In this document: piece by piece, positions 1 to 6,234 of the stretch
Numbering within the stretch: position 1 is the stretch's first letter
How the letters are laid out: each line of letters begins with the position of its first letter
Assembly (NCBI GenBank): GCA_003233255.1
Contig: QILH01000121.1
Span: 1-17,201 of the forward strand
DNA length: 17,201 bases
Direction: 5' to 3'
Source: Gammaproteobacteria bacterium
Lineage (GTDB): Bacteria > Pseudomonadota > Gammaproteobacteria > UBA6429 > Thiohalophilaceae
The notes under the pieces: generated by a model
Told to the model about the DNA's origin: nothing
The model's input: only the letters and a program-made list of their open reading frames with translations
Databases searched by the model: none
Position numbers and translations under genes: made by a program

Positions 1-2
1 GG

Positions 3-296
3 CATGGCACACCCCACAGCAACAAGGGAGGCCATAACAGTGATGGTAAGCATAGCGGTAACGCTGGCAACCACAGCAGTGGAAAACCGCACATGAGTAG
101 CAAAGGGCACCACGACAGCAGTGGTCAGCATACTGGCAACACCGGTACGCACAATAGCCGTGCAGGTCATAACACGAACATGAGACAACACAATAGCAAT
201 GCTGGTCATAGCAACAGTGTGGGGCGACATAACAGCTACAGCGGCGGCAACCATAGCCGGGGTTCTGGAGGGGGGCACCATGGCCGCAGTCATTAA
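3..296 (+). CDS. His/Gly/Asn/Ser-rich repeat protein, C-terminal part (5' truncated by window edge)
   Basis: The reading frame is open from the left edge to a TAA at 294-296, giving 97 residues; the first in-frame ATG is at 93, but the same composition continues upstream of it, so the true start lies outside the window. The visible part is low complexity: 18 of 97 residues are His, set in imperfect 6-7-residue units of the type GHNSxxG / HNSNAG / GNHSSG, ending in a GGGHHGRSH tail. No domain or membrane segment is visible. His-rich repeats of this kind can bind transition metals. The gene converges on copper-delivery genes, which makes metal binding or buffering a reasonable but unproven inference. 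Membership of a family cannot be judged without the N-terminus. An artefactual ORF in a repetitive tract is possible but less likely, given the uniform amino-acid bias. Confidence 0.55.
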   Translation, partial: HGTPHSNKGGHNSDGKHSGNAGNHSSGKPHMSSKGHHDSSGQHTGNTGTHNSRAGHNTNMRQHNSNAGHSNSVGRHNSYSGGNHSRGSGGGHHGRSH

Positions 297-443
297 TTTT
301 CGGTTGTAACGTTTAAAAGTAAGACGGCCATTTCAGAAAAAAAGCAGATATAACCTACACGATAAATATCAGATAAATCCTTGCGCTAAAAAATCTCCAT
401 AAACAAAAAAACTGATAACGTTATTGTTATACATTTACTGAAC

Positions 444-887
444 TTAGTGGTGCGCTGAATGATCGTCCAGGCTAGCTTCCTTGATAACTAAATCTATTTC
501 GGTACTGGTTTGGTCAGTCTTTAAAATAATCCTGGTTTTTTCGCCGCGTTTAAATTTACGTTTAGGGCCTATCAACATTAAATGCAAACCGCCACGCCGG
601 AAAGATACCCCACCGTGTGCCGGGATTTTAATGGAAGTCTGTTTTACCATTTTGGCCATACCATTTTTCTTGATCGTTTGATGCATTTCGACGCGTTCAA
701 AATCGTTTGCGCTGATTGACTCGAGAATAATCGTACGGTCAGACTTATTTTTAATCTCCAGGTAACCCGCCATTACCTTTGCCACGGGAGGCGCTTCGGG
801 GATCCAGGCCTCGGATACGCTGAGCGACGGGTCTGCATGGACAGAAAAACTTAACGCATATAAAGCGAAGAACAATAAACCCTTCAT
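444..887 (-). CDS. PCu(A)C-family periplasmic copper chaperone
   Basis: This is a 147-aa protein with a signal peptide (MKGLLFFALYALSFSVHA, cleavage likely before DPSLS) and one cupredoxin-like PCu(A)C (DUF461) domain. The family's Met/His copper site is present: an EMH near the middle, following methionines (GMAKM), and a late HLM in GGLHLMLIGP. Members carry Cu(I) to the CuA or CuB site of cytochrome c oxidase in the periplasm, usually working with SCO proteins, and the SCO1-like gene lies directly upstream. I chose the ATG at 885-887 because it starts 4 bp after the SCO1-like stop and puts the signal peptide at the N-terminus. A GTG at 909-911 would add eight residues and overlap the upstream gene. 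The C-terminal DDHSAHH could be an extra metal-binding tail. Family assignment is firm; the oxidase partner is not in the window. Confidence 0.88.
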   Translation of the reverse strand: MKGLLFFALYALSFSVHADPSLSVSEAWIPEAPPVAKVMAGYLEIKNKSDRTIILESISANDFERVEMHQTIKKNGMAKMVKQTSIKIPAHGGVSFRRGGLHLMLIGPKRKFKRGEKTRIILKTDQTSTEIDLVIKEASLDDHSAHH

Positions 888-891
888 GATA

Positions 892-1542
892 TTAGCCTGG
901 ATGGTAGTCACGAATCGCGGTGAAGGTTTTTACGATTTCATCGACTTGAAGCGGGCCACTAAAGACACCGCGGAAATACCCCTGTGGATCAATTAATATA
1001 ATCTGCGCACTGTGATTAACGGTATAATCATTATCCGTTTCACCATCTTCATAACCATACAATGCTCCCACCTGCACGGTCAGAATGTCTAAATACTTAT
1101 GTTCGCCGGTAATACCAATAAAGTCGGGATGATAATACTGAACATAATCTTTCATAATAGCTGGCGTATCCCGATCAGGATCGACGGAAACAAACACCAA
1201 TTGGGGTTCGGGCGCCTGTTTTGCTGAGGCCGGCAATTTTGCCCACACTGATTTCATCACTAACAACGTGGTTGGACACACGTCCGGGCAGTTGATAAAA
1301 CCAAAAAACAAAAAACTCCACTTGCCTTTAAATCGTTGTTCGGTAAATGGCTGGTTATTATGATCCACCATTTGTATACCCACGACCGGCCGACGATTCG
1401 GGAGATAGGTATTCTCGATGGATTTGGGTAAAGCCTGATTGGGTTTAATGACCATAAACCAGACGCCAGCAGCAATGACAATCAAGAGGGTGATGATCAC
1501 CACCACCATGAGGGGAATTTTATTTTTCGGCACGATACTCAT
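892..1542 (-). CDS. SCO1/SenC/PrrC-family copper metallochaperone
   Basis: This is a 216-aa protein with an N-terminal membrane anchor (about residues 10-32) and a periplasmic thioredoxin-like SCO domain. The copper ligands are visible: CPDVC (C85, C89) in GFINCPDVCP, and H177 in VNHSAQIILIDPQG; the VSVDPDRDTP strand-loop is also typical. SCO proteins deliver copper to, or reduce, the CuA site of cytochrome c oxidase. The gene is first in a two-gene minus-strand unit with the PCu(A)C chaperone, and the two probably act in sequence. The start is the ATG at 1540-1542, which puts a short basic stretch before the anchor. No clear Shine-Dalgarno sequence precedes it. Length and motifs are normal for the family. 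Confidence 0.93.
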   Translation of the reverse strand: MSIVPKNKIPLMVVVIITLLIVIAAGVWFMVIKPNQALPKSIENTYLPNRRPVVGIQMVDHNNQPFTEQRFKGKWSFLFFGFINCPDVCPTTLLVMKSVWAKLPASAKQAPEPQLVFVSVDPDRDTPAIMKDYVQYYHPDFIGITGEHKYLDILTVQVGALYGYEDGETDNDYTVNHSAQIILIDPQGYFRGVFSGPLQVDEIVKTFTAIRDYHPG

Positions 1543-1551
1543 ACGCAGACA

Positions 1552-1557
1552 ATTATA
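1552..1557 (-). promoter_or_regulatory. Possible -10 element for the SCO1/PCu(A)C unit
   Basis: The minus strand reads TATAAT here, 9 nt before the ATG of the SCO1-like gene. No good -35 lies at 16-18 bp and no ribosome-binding site is visible. If the element is used, the transcript would be almost leaderless. This is a weak call. Confidence 0.22.
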
Positions 1558-1702
1558 CCTTGTTTAATTTATAGAGTGCTGATTAGTCCGCTGTATGTCC
1601 TTTGCGTTCCCTGCGGATATGTTGTGCATAATATTTCGCTACCCACGCATTATGGCGGGAAACTTGTCTGGACTCTACATGATCCCAAATTGGTTAATTT
1701 TC

Positions 1703-1731
1703 TTGCAAATGCCATTTGAATCAGCTAGAGT
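1703..1731 (+). promoter_or_regulatory. Candidate sigma-70 promoter for the LexA-like gene
   Basis: TTGCAA (1703-1708) and TAGAGT (1726-1731) are 17 bp apart and end 25 bp before the start codon; each box matches the consensus at four of six positions. A strong Shine-Dalgarno (AAAGAGG, 1743-1749) follows. I saw no LexA operator (CTG-N10-CAG) between 1543 and 1756. The rest of that 214-bp gap holds nothing I can name. Confidence 0.35.
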
Positions 1732-1756
1732 TTTTAAAACTTAAAGAGGTTTCTCA

Positions 1757-2233
1757 ATGTCTAATGTTAGCTTATTGATCCCTAAAGAAAAAAGGCCTGT
1801 ATGGTCTTCCGTACTCGAATCCCAGAATCTCGAGTCTCTGGAACCGGTTGCCGATATGTTGACCGAGATCCCACTACTTGGTTACGTTCAGGCTGGGGAG
1901 CCTGTCGACCTCTGCGAACAGCAGGAATCCGTGCGCGTCCCTGCCAATATGGTGCGTAAAAACACTTACGCCCTGCGCGTTCGCGGCCATTCCATGATCG
2001 ATGACAACATCCAGGAAGGCGATGTCATCGTGATCGAAAAACGCGAACATGCTGAAAATGGTCAGACCGTGGTCGCCATGATCAACGGTGAACAGGTGAC
2101 CCTGAAGAAATTCTACGTCGAACGTGACGGCATTCGTCTGCAACCCGCTAACCCCGATATGCAGCCCATCATCCTGAAAAACGAGGATGTGCAGATACTT
2201 GGCATCGTCACCGGCGTGATTCGCGAACCTTAA
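1757..2233 (+). CDS. LexA-like S24 autoprotease lacking the DNA-binding domain
   Basis: This 158-aa protein is the LexA/UmuD-type S24 peptidase core with only about 35 residues in front of it. The self-cleavage site is intact (A46-G47 in GYVQAGEPV), as are the nucleophile S79 (GHSMID) and general base K117 (VTLKKF). The sequence resembles LexA (IPLLGxVQAGEP, GxVTGVIR) more than UmuD. What is missing is the winged helix that fills roughly the first 70 residues of a 202-aa LexA. The start is well supported: AAAGAGG sits 7 nt upstream and an in-frame TAA lies at 1742-1744, so no hidden N-terminus is encoded just upstream. It may form dimers with a full LexA, act like UmuD, or have a separate RecA-linked role; all are inference. 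No umuC/polymerase V gene is nearby. The downstream Mut7-C gene is probably co-transcribed. Confidence 0.88.
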   Translation: MSNVSLLIPKEKRPVWSSVLESQNLESLEPVADMLTEIPLLGYVQAGEPVDLCEQQESVRVPANMVRKNTYALRVRGHSMIDDNIQEGDVIVIEKREHAENGQTVVAMINGEQVTLKKFYVERDGIRLQPANPDMQPIILKNEDVQILGIVTGVIREP

Positions 2234-2254
2234 CAAGTAGCAACCAACCTGCTC

Positions 2255-2740
2255 ATGACCATACCAGAGCCCAAATTCCTCGTTGATGCCAATCTGTATC
2301 GGCTTGGACGCTGGTTAAGAACCGCAGGTTACGACACCGATTTCGTTGATGAATCCCACTGTGCTGAGCTTACCTTGAACGAGGGCCCCGTTGCCGCCCA
2401 CTATTATCTGTTACGCCAGGCACTCGATGGCGGACGTTTCCTGCTGACCTCCACCCCTGAAATCGACGAAATGCGCCGTGCCCATGGCACCGTGTTATTG
2501 ATTGAAAGTGACAATCTGGACGACTGTGTCGAAGAACTCGGCGCCTATCTAAATATCAACTGGCACTTAAATCCGTTCAGTCGTTGTACGGTCTGCAATA
2601 CCGAACTTACTCTCACCTCTGACCCAACCTCTGAGGACAACGCCTATTGCCCCAGTTGTAAACAGGTCTTCTGGGATGCCTCCCTCACCAAGCGAATGCG
2701 TTCTCAACTCGATAACTGGTATCAAAAATACAGTTATTAA
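2255..2740 (+). CDS. Mut7-C domain protein with zinc ribbon (putative RNase-type)
   Basis: This is a 161-aa protein of the Mut7-C family (DUF82), a PIN-like fold fused to a zinc ribbon and predicted to be nuclease-like. The N-terminal signature is clear: KFLVDANLYRLGRWLRTAGYDT with the conserved acidic D11. The C-terminal zinc ribbon uses C111/C114 and C132/C135 followed by VFWDAS. The family's second acidic motif (usually LLTRD) reads LLTSTPEI here, so a catalytic Asp may be missing and nuclease activity is uncertain. A normally placed aromatic/basic tail (KRMRSQLDNWYQ) ends the protein. The gene follows the LexA-like gene by 21 bp with no strong Shine-Dalgarno of its own, suggesting one transcript. 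Its substrate and cellular role are unknown. Confidence 0.8.
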   Translation: MTIPEPKFLVDANLYRLGRWLRTAGYDTDFVDESHCAELTLNEGPVAAHYYLLRQALDGGRFLLTSTPEIDEMRRAHGTVLLIESDNLDDCVEELGAYLNINWHLNPFSRCTVCNTELTLTSDPTSEDNAYCPSCKQVFWDASLTKRMRSQLDNWYQKYSY

Positions 2741-2775
2741 CGACCCATCGTACTCATCAAGGCTTCTATATTCCC

Positions 2776-2811
2776 CCTGACTAAAGATCCTCTCTTGTCA
2801 GGTCGTTATTT
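2776..2811 (+). terminator. Possible terminator after the Mut7-C gene
   Basis: CCTGAC (2776-2781) pairs with GTCAGG (2797-2802). The inner AAGA/TCTT can extend the stem across a two-base bulge, with a TCCTC loop. The following TCGTTATTT is only moderately T-rich, so this may be a weak intrinsic terminator or just a hairpin. Confidence 0.35.
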
Positions 2812-2865
2812 AACTCATAGAAATAGCCGTTATCTCGACTGCATATAAATCAAGGAAATGACAAG

Positions 2866-3426
2866 GTGTCTGAAGCCTCAGCAAGCCCATCTAATGCCGA
2901 CAAGCCCGATCTAGACTGGAGCCAGGTTCGTGAAACCGTAATGATGCTAAATTTAGCCATCGCCCAGATCTCCGAAACCCTCGGCGAAGGCGAAGAATCG
3001 GTAGCCAGCCTGGCCAATTCATTTACCTCAATGGCCGGTAACGTGCAAACCGCCCATCTGGCCGCAGAACAACTGCCCGATTCAACCGAGAAAAACACCA
3101 TTATCAATAACTGTCAATCGGTGACCCATGAAATGCATCAAGCTATCGTCGCCTTTCAATTCTATGACAAGCTCAGTCAGCGTTTAGCACATGTCTCTAA
3201 AAGCCTGAACGTGCTTGGCAGCCTGGTTTCCGATCCAGCCAAGCTGTACAACCCGTATGAATGGAAAGGATTGCAGGAAAAAATAAAATCAAAATACACG
3301 GTCGAATCGGAACGCATTATGTTTGAGTTTATTTTAAAAGGGCGAACTGTCGAAGAAGCGCTTGAGCTTGCCAAACAAAATCGTATTGAAAATGAAAAAG
3401 ACGATGACGATGTGGAATTGTTTTAA
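2866..3426 (+). CDS. CheZ-like protein (putative response-regulator phosphatase)
   Basis: This is a 186-aa, almost entirely helical protein. The segment AFQFYDKLSQRLAHV (residues 96-110) lines up with the CheZ active-site helix (QDFQDLTGQ...), keeping the D-x-x-x-Q spacing as D101 and Q105; that Gln is the catalytic residue for CheY-P hydrolysis in CheZ. Residues 20-70 form a long helix, as in the CheZ hairpin. The C-terminus ends in acidic residues plus hydrophobics (DDDDVELF), like the CheY-binding tail of CheZ. Translation most likely starts at GTG 2866, with AAGGA at 2852-2856. No che genes or CheY-like ORF are adjacent; it stands alone between the Mut7-C gene and convergent epmA (6 bp away). 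A dedicated target such as an orphan receiver domain is an inference. Overall similarity to CheZ is limited, so a different helical family is possible. Confidence 0.6.
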   Translation: MSEASASPSNADKPDLDWSQVRETVMMLNLAIAQISETLGEGEESVASLANSFTSMAGNVQTAHLAAEQLPDSTEKNTIINNCQSVTHEMHQAIVAFQFYDKLSQRLAHVSKSLNVLGSLVSDPAKLYNPYEWKGLQEKIKSKYTVESERIMFEFILKGRTVEEALELAKQNRIENEKDDDDVELF

Positions 3427-3432
3427 CGGGGG

Positions 3433-4431
3433 TTAGCAGGTCTCAATCGTAAAACTCATGACCTCATCTATTTTTTGTTTTCCTAACCCCCACATACAAA
3501 CCCGATCAAAACCGATGGCCACCCCACTGCAATCGGGTAAACCCTGCTCTAATGCTGCTAAAAAACGTTCGTCGAGTTTTAACTCCGATTTTCTTTGTTG
3601 TTGCCTGAGATTATTTTCAGTTTGCATGCGTTGGCGTTGCTGGCCGACATCACACAGTTCATGAAAACCATTAGCCAACTCTAAGCCGCCGGCAAACACC
3701 TCAAAGCGTTCGGCCACTTCGGGATTCGACTTACTCAAACGTGCCAGTGATGCCTGTTCGGCGGGGTAATGCGTCACGAAGGTGAGTTGATCAGGATTAA
3801 AACCGGGTTCAATGACATGGCTCATGATCAGATCCAGCCAGGCCTGTTTGTCATCTAATGTTAAAACATCATTTGAACTGTGTTGCTTAAAACAGTTTTG
3901 CAATTGCTCAACAGAAGCCGACAGAGGATCGAGTTGTACAGCATCGTTGAATACCTGAGAATAGGTCTTTATCACCCGAGCGTGTGTTAAACGCGATCCG
4001 GCCACGGTCACCAGCAACTGCTCGACTTCGTCCATCAGCGCGTTGAGATCAAAACCCAGCCGATACCACTCCAGCATGGTGAATTCCGGATGGTGGCGTG
4101 TGCCTCGCTCAAAAGCGCGAAATACCTTGCTGATCTGATAGATGTCACCCGAGTCTGCCGCGAGTAAACGTTTCATGGCCAGTTCGGCCGAGGTATTCAA
4201 GAAATAGTGTTGTGCCCGATCCGAAGCACCTGATACACCGGGTTCCATAGCCGTAAAGTGCTCAAGATGTGCTTCGGTACTGCCGGCCTGACTCAAAATT
4301 GGCGTGTCGACTTCTAACACCGATCGGTCGGCAAAAAAGCGGCGAATTTGCTCGAGTAATCGAGCCCGGCTTTTCAGGGTATCGACGTCGGCACCCGGTC
4401 GCCAGTTTAGGTTGCTTGGAGTGGAATCCAT
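3433..4431 (-). CDS. epmA: EF-P--(R)-beta-lysine ligase (EpmA/PoxA/GenX)
   Basis: This 332-aa protein is a stand-alone class II lysyl-tRNA synthetase catalytic core without the anticodon-binding domain. It activates (R)-beta-lysine with ATP and transfers it to a conserved Lys of elongation factor P. Motif 2 is KVFRAFERGTRHHPEFTMLE (residues 102-121, R105 and E108), and motif 3 is GVAIGFDRVCMWGLG (residues 303-317, R310). The N-terminus (NWRPGADVDTLKSRARLL) is the usual EpmA opening, which supports the ATG at 4429-4431 even though no Shine-Dalgarno is visible. The gene lies 47 bp downstream of efp on the same strand, so enzyme and substrate protein are probably co-transcribed. Length and motifs are normal. 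Confidence 0.96.
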   Translation of the reverse strand: MDSTPSNLNWRPGADVDTLKSRARLLEQIRRFFADRSVLEVDTPILSQAGSTEAHLEHFTAMEPGVSGASDRAQHYFLNTSAELAMKRLLAADSGDIYQISKVFRAFERGTRHHPEFTMLEWYRLGFDLNALMDEVEQLLVTVAGSRLTHARVIKTYSQVFNDAVQLDPLSASVEQLQNCFKQHSSNDVLTLDDKQAWLDLIMSHVIEPGFNPDQLTFVTHYPAEQASLARLSKSNPEVAERFEVFAGGLELANGFHELCDVGQQRQRMQTENNLRQQQRKSELKLDERFLAALEQGLPDCSGVAIGFDRVCMWGLGKQKIDEVMSFTIETC

Positions 4432-4478
4432 AGGGACGGCTGGCCTAATGTTTGAAACCCGTCAATCGTTGCCAGCGG

Positions 4479-5048
4479 TTAATCTTTCGCTCGCCCCTGA
4501 TATTCGCCAGTGCGTGTGTCGATCTTGATGACGTCACCCTCTTCGAGGAACAATGGCACTTTAACCACCGCACCGGTCTCACAGGTGGCCGGTTTGGTGC
4601 CGCCGCTGGCGGTATCGCCACGTAGACCGGGATCGGTTTCGGTGATGGTTAAGGTCACGTGGTTCGGCGGGGTGATGGCAATCGGCACATCGTTCCACAG
4701 GGTCACGACACACATGTCCTGCTCTTTTAACCACTGCGCGGTATCGCCGACGGCCGACTTATCCGCGCCCACCTGTTCAAAGGTATCCGGGTGCATGAAA
4801 TGCCAGGCATCGCCATCGTTATAAAGATACTGCATATCGGTATCCATCACATCGGCCGCTTCCACCGACTCACCAGATTTATAGGTTTTTTCAAGCACAC
4901 GGCCGGTCTTCAGATTGCGCAGTTTGACCCGGTTAAAAGCCTGCCCCTTGCCGGGCTTAACGAACTCATTTTCGATAATGCTGCACGGATCGCCATCGAT
5001 CATCAGCTTGAGTCCGCCACGAAATTCATTTGTGCTATAGCTTGCCAT
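4479..5048 (-). CDS. efp: Translation elongation factor P
   Basis: This is a 189-aa EF-P with the three-domain beta-barrel architecture. It binds between the P and E sites of stalled ribosomes and promotes peptide-bond formation at polyproline stretches. The modification loop KPGKGQA carries K34, the residue that receives beta-lysine in EpmA/EpmB organisms. The C-terminal domain signature GDVIKIDTRTGEYQGRAKD is standard. A strong Shine-Dalgarno (GGAAGG) sits 6 nt before the ATG at 5046-5048. The gene is immediately upstream of epmA and divergent from epmB, across a 53-bp gap to the chosen epmB start. All partners needed for EpmA/EpmB-type modification are therefore present here. I see no epmC (hydroxylase) gene in the window. 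Confidence 0.98.
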   Translation of the reverse strand: MASYSTNEFRGGLKLMIDGDPCSIIENEFVKPGKGQAFNRVKLRNLKTGRVLEKTYKSGESVEAADVMDTDMQYLYNDGDAWHFMHPDTFEQVGADKSAVGDTAQWLKEQDMCVVTLWNDVPIAITPPNHVTLTITETDPGLRGDTASGGTKPATCETGAVVKVPLFLEEGDVIKIDTRTGEYQGRAKD

Positions 5049-5101
5049 GTAATACCTTCCAGTTAATCCCGTCGTGCTGTAAAGAAATGGTTAAGGTGTC
5101 T

Positions 5102-6142
5102 ATGATAACGAAAATTGCCCCCGCCGTGCAGGGGTCTGCGCATTGGCAGCGCGAATTAGCCGATGCCATTCGCGAACCAACCGAGCTGCTCCGCCTGCTG
5201 CAGTTGCCGGACTCTCTGTTGGAGGGTGCCCTGTGCTCCGCGGATCGATTCCCATTACGGGTCACCCGAAGTTTTCTGGCCCGTATGGAACAGGCTAATC
5301 CCGATGATCCCCTATTACGACAGGTGCTGCCGCTGGCTGAAGAAATGGGCACAGAAAGGGATGAGCAAAACCGTTCCGACCCCCCTCCATCCTGGGGACA
5401 ATTCGATCCGGTCGGTGATCAGGATGCGATGGCCAGCCCCGGACTGTTGCATAAATATCAAGGGCGGGTTCTGCTGGTCAGTACCGCCGCCTGTGCGATC
5501 CATTGCCGATATTGCTTTCGCCAGCATTTCCCTTACCAGCAGGCCAACCCGCTCGGTACCCAGCTCCCCACCACCCTGGCCTATCTGAGCCAGCACACAG
5601 GCATCCACGAGGTCATCCTCAGTGGCGGCGACCCGCTCAGCCTCAGTGATCAACGGCTGGCCCAAATCACAGCCCAGCTGGCTACCATTCCACACCTAAA
5701 GACGCTGCGTATCCATACCCGCTTGCCCGTGGTTTTGCCACAGAGGCTGTTAAGTGGGCAACTCGACTGGCTGCAGGCCAGTCGCCTTAATATGGTGATG
5801 GTGTTGCATATTAACCATCCGAACGAAATAAACGACGAATTCCGTCAAGCTCTTTTGGCGCTGCAAGGGCTAAATATCACCCTTTTGAACCAGTCTGTGC
5901 TGCTCAGGGGCATAAATGACAGTCCGGACTGCCTTATTGAGCTCAGCCAGAAGCTGCTTGAATGCGGCATTTTGCCGTATTATCTGCATCAACTGGATCA
6001 GGTCAGCGGTGCCGCCCATTTTGAGGTTCCAATCAGCATGGGGCACCATATTGTTGAGCAAATGCGGCAAAAATTACCCGGCTACCTGGTGCCTCGATAT
6101 GTTCAGGAAATATCAGGGCAGGCCGCTAAAACCCCTCTATAA
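5102..6142 (+). CDS. epmB: EF-P beta-lysylation protein EpmB (lysine 2,3-aminomutase)
   Basis: This is a 346-aa radical SAM enzyme that converts (S)-alpha-lysine to (R)-beta-lysine, the donor used by EpmA. The [4Fe-4S]-SAM motif is CAIHCRYC (C131, C135, C138), followed by FRQHFPY. SGGDPLSLSD (SAM binding), HTRLPVVLP and VLPYYLH-type segments (here ILPYYLHQLDQVSGAAHF) match the family. The end (GYLVPRYVQEISGQAAKTPL) is the normal C-terminus. I chose ATG 5102 because AAGG (5093-5096) lies 5 nt upstream and the length matches E. coli EpmB. An in-frame ATG at 5087 has only a weak Shine-Dalgarno, and the longer frame from 5030 would overlap efp. The divergent placement beside efp is typical of gammaproteobacteria. 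High confidence. Confidence 0.95.
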   Translation: MITKIAPAVQGSAHWQRELADAIREPTELLRLLQLPDSLLEGALCSADRFPLRVTRSFLARMEQANPDDPLLRQVLPLAEEMGTERDEQNRSDPPPSWGQFDPVGDQDAMASPGLLHKYQGRVLLVSTAACAIHCRYCFRQHFPYQQANPLGTQLPTTLAYLSQHTGIHEVILSGGDPLSLSDQRLAQITAQLATIPHLKTLRIHTRLPVVLPQRLLSGQLDWLQASRLNMVMVLHINHPNEINDEFRQALLALQGLNITLLNQSVLLRGINDSPDCLIELSQKLLECGILPYYLHQLDQVSGAAHFEVPISMGHHIVEQMRQKLPGYLVPRYVQEISGQAAKTPL

Positions 6143-6234
6143 ATTTAGTTATATGCGCTTTCTCGGTTAGAATGCAGGCATATCGATATTATTAGGAAGG
6201 ATAAATTTGGATACCTTGAAGAGGTTGAGCAAAC

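Noticed and set aside
3..290. CRISPR or other spaced DNA repeats at the left edge
   Set aside because: Repeats are short, irregular and in phase with the reading frame, so they reflect protein repeats.
888..911. GTG start extending the PCu(A)C gene by eight residues
   Set aside because: It overlaps the SCO1-like gene and pushes the signal peptide inward; ATG 885-887 fits better.
1543..1756. SOS box upstream of the LexA-like gene (CTGTATGTCCTTTGCG near 1590)
   Set aside because: Only the left half matches CTG-N10-CAG; the right half is GCG, so I do not call an operator.
1874..2236. 120-aa minus-strand frame opposite the LexA-like gene
   Set aside because: Shadow of a strong S24 gene; composition is not protein-like in a recognisable way and it has no independent context.
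2806..2833. Sigma-28 promoter for the CheZ-like gene (GCCGTTAT)
   Set aside because: The -10 matches six of eight and there is no TAAA at the right distance.
5030..5101. Longer epmB reading frame from ATG 5030
   Set aside because: It would overlap the efp start and its Shine-Dalgarno region; ATG 5102 has its own AAGG and gives the family length.
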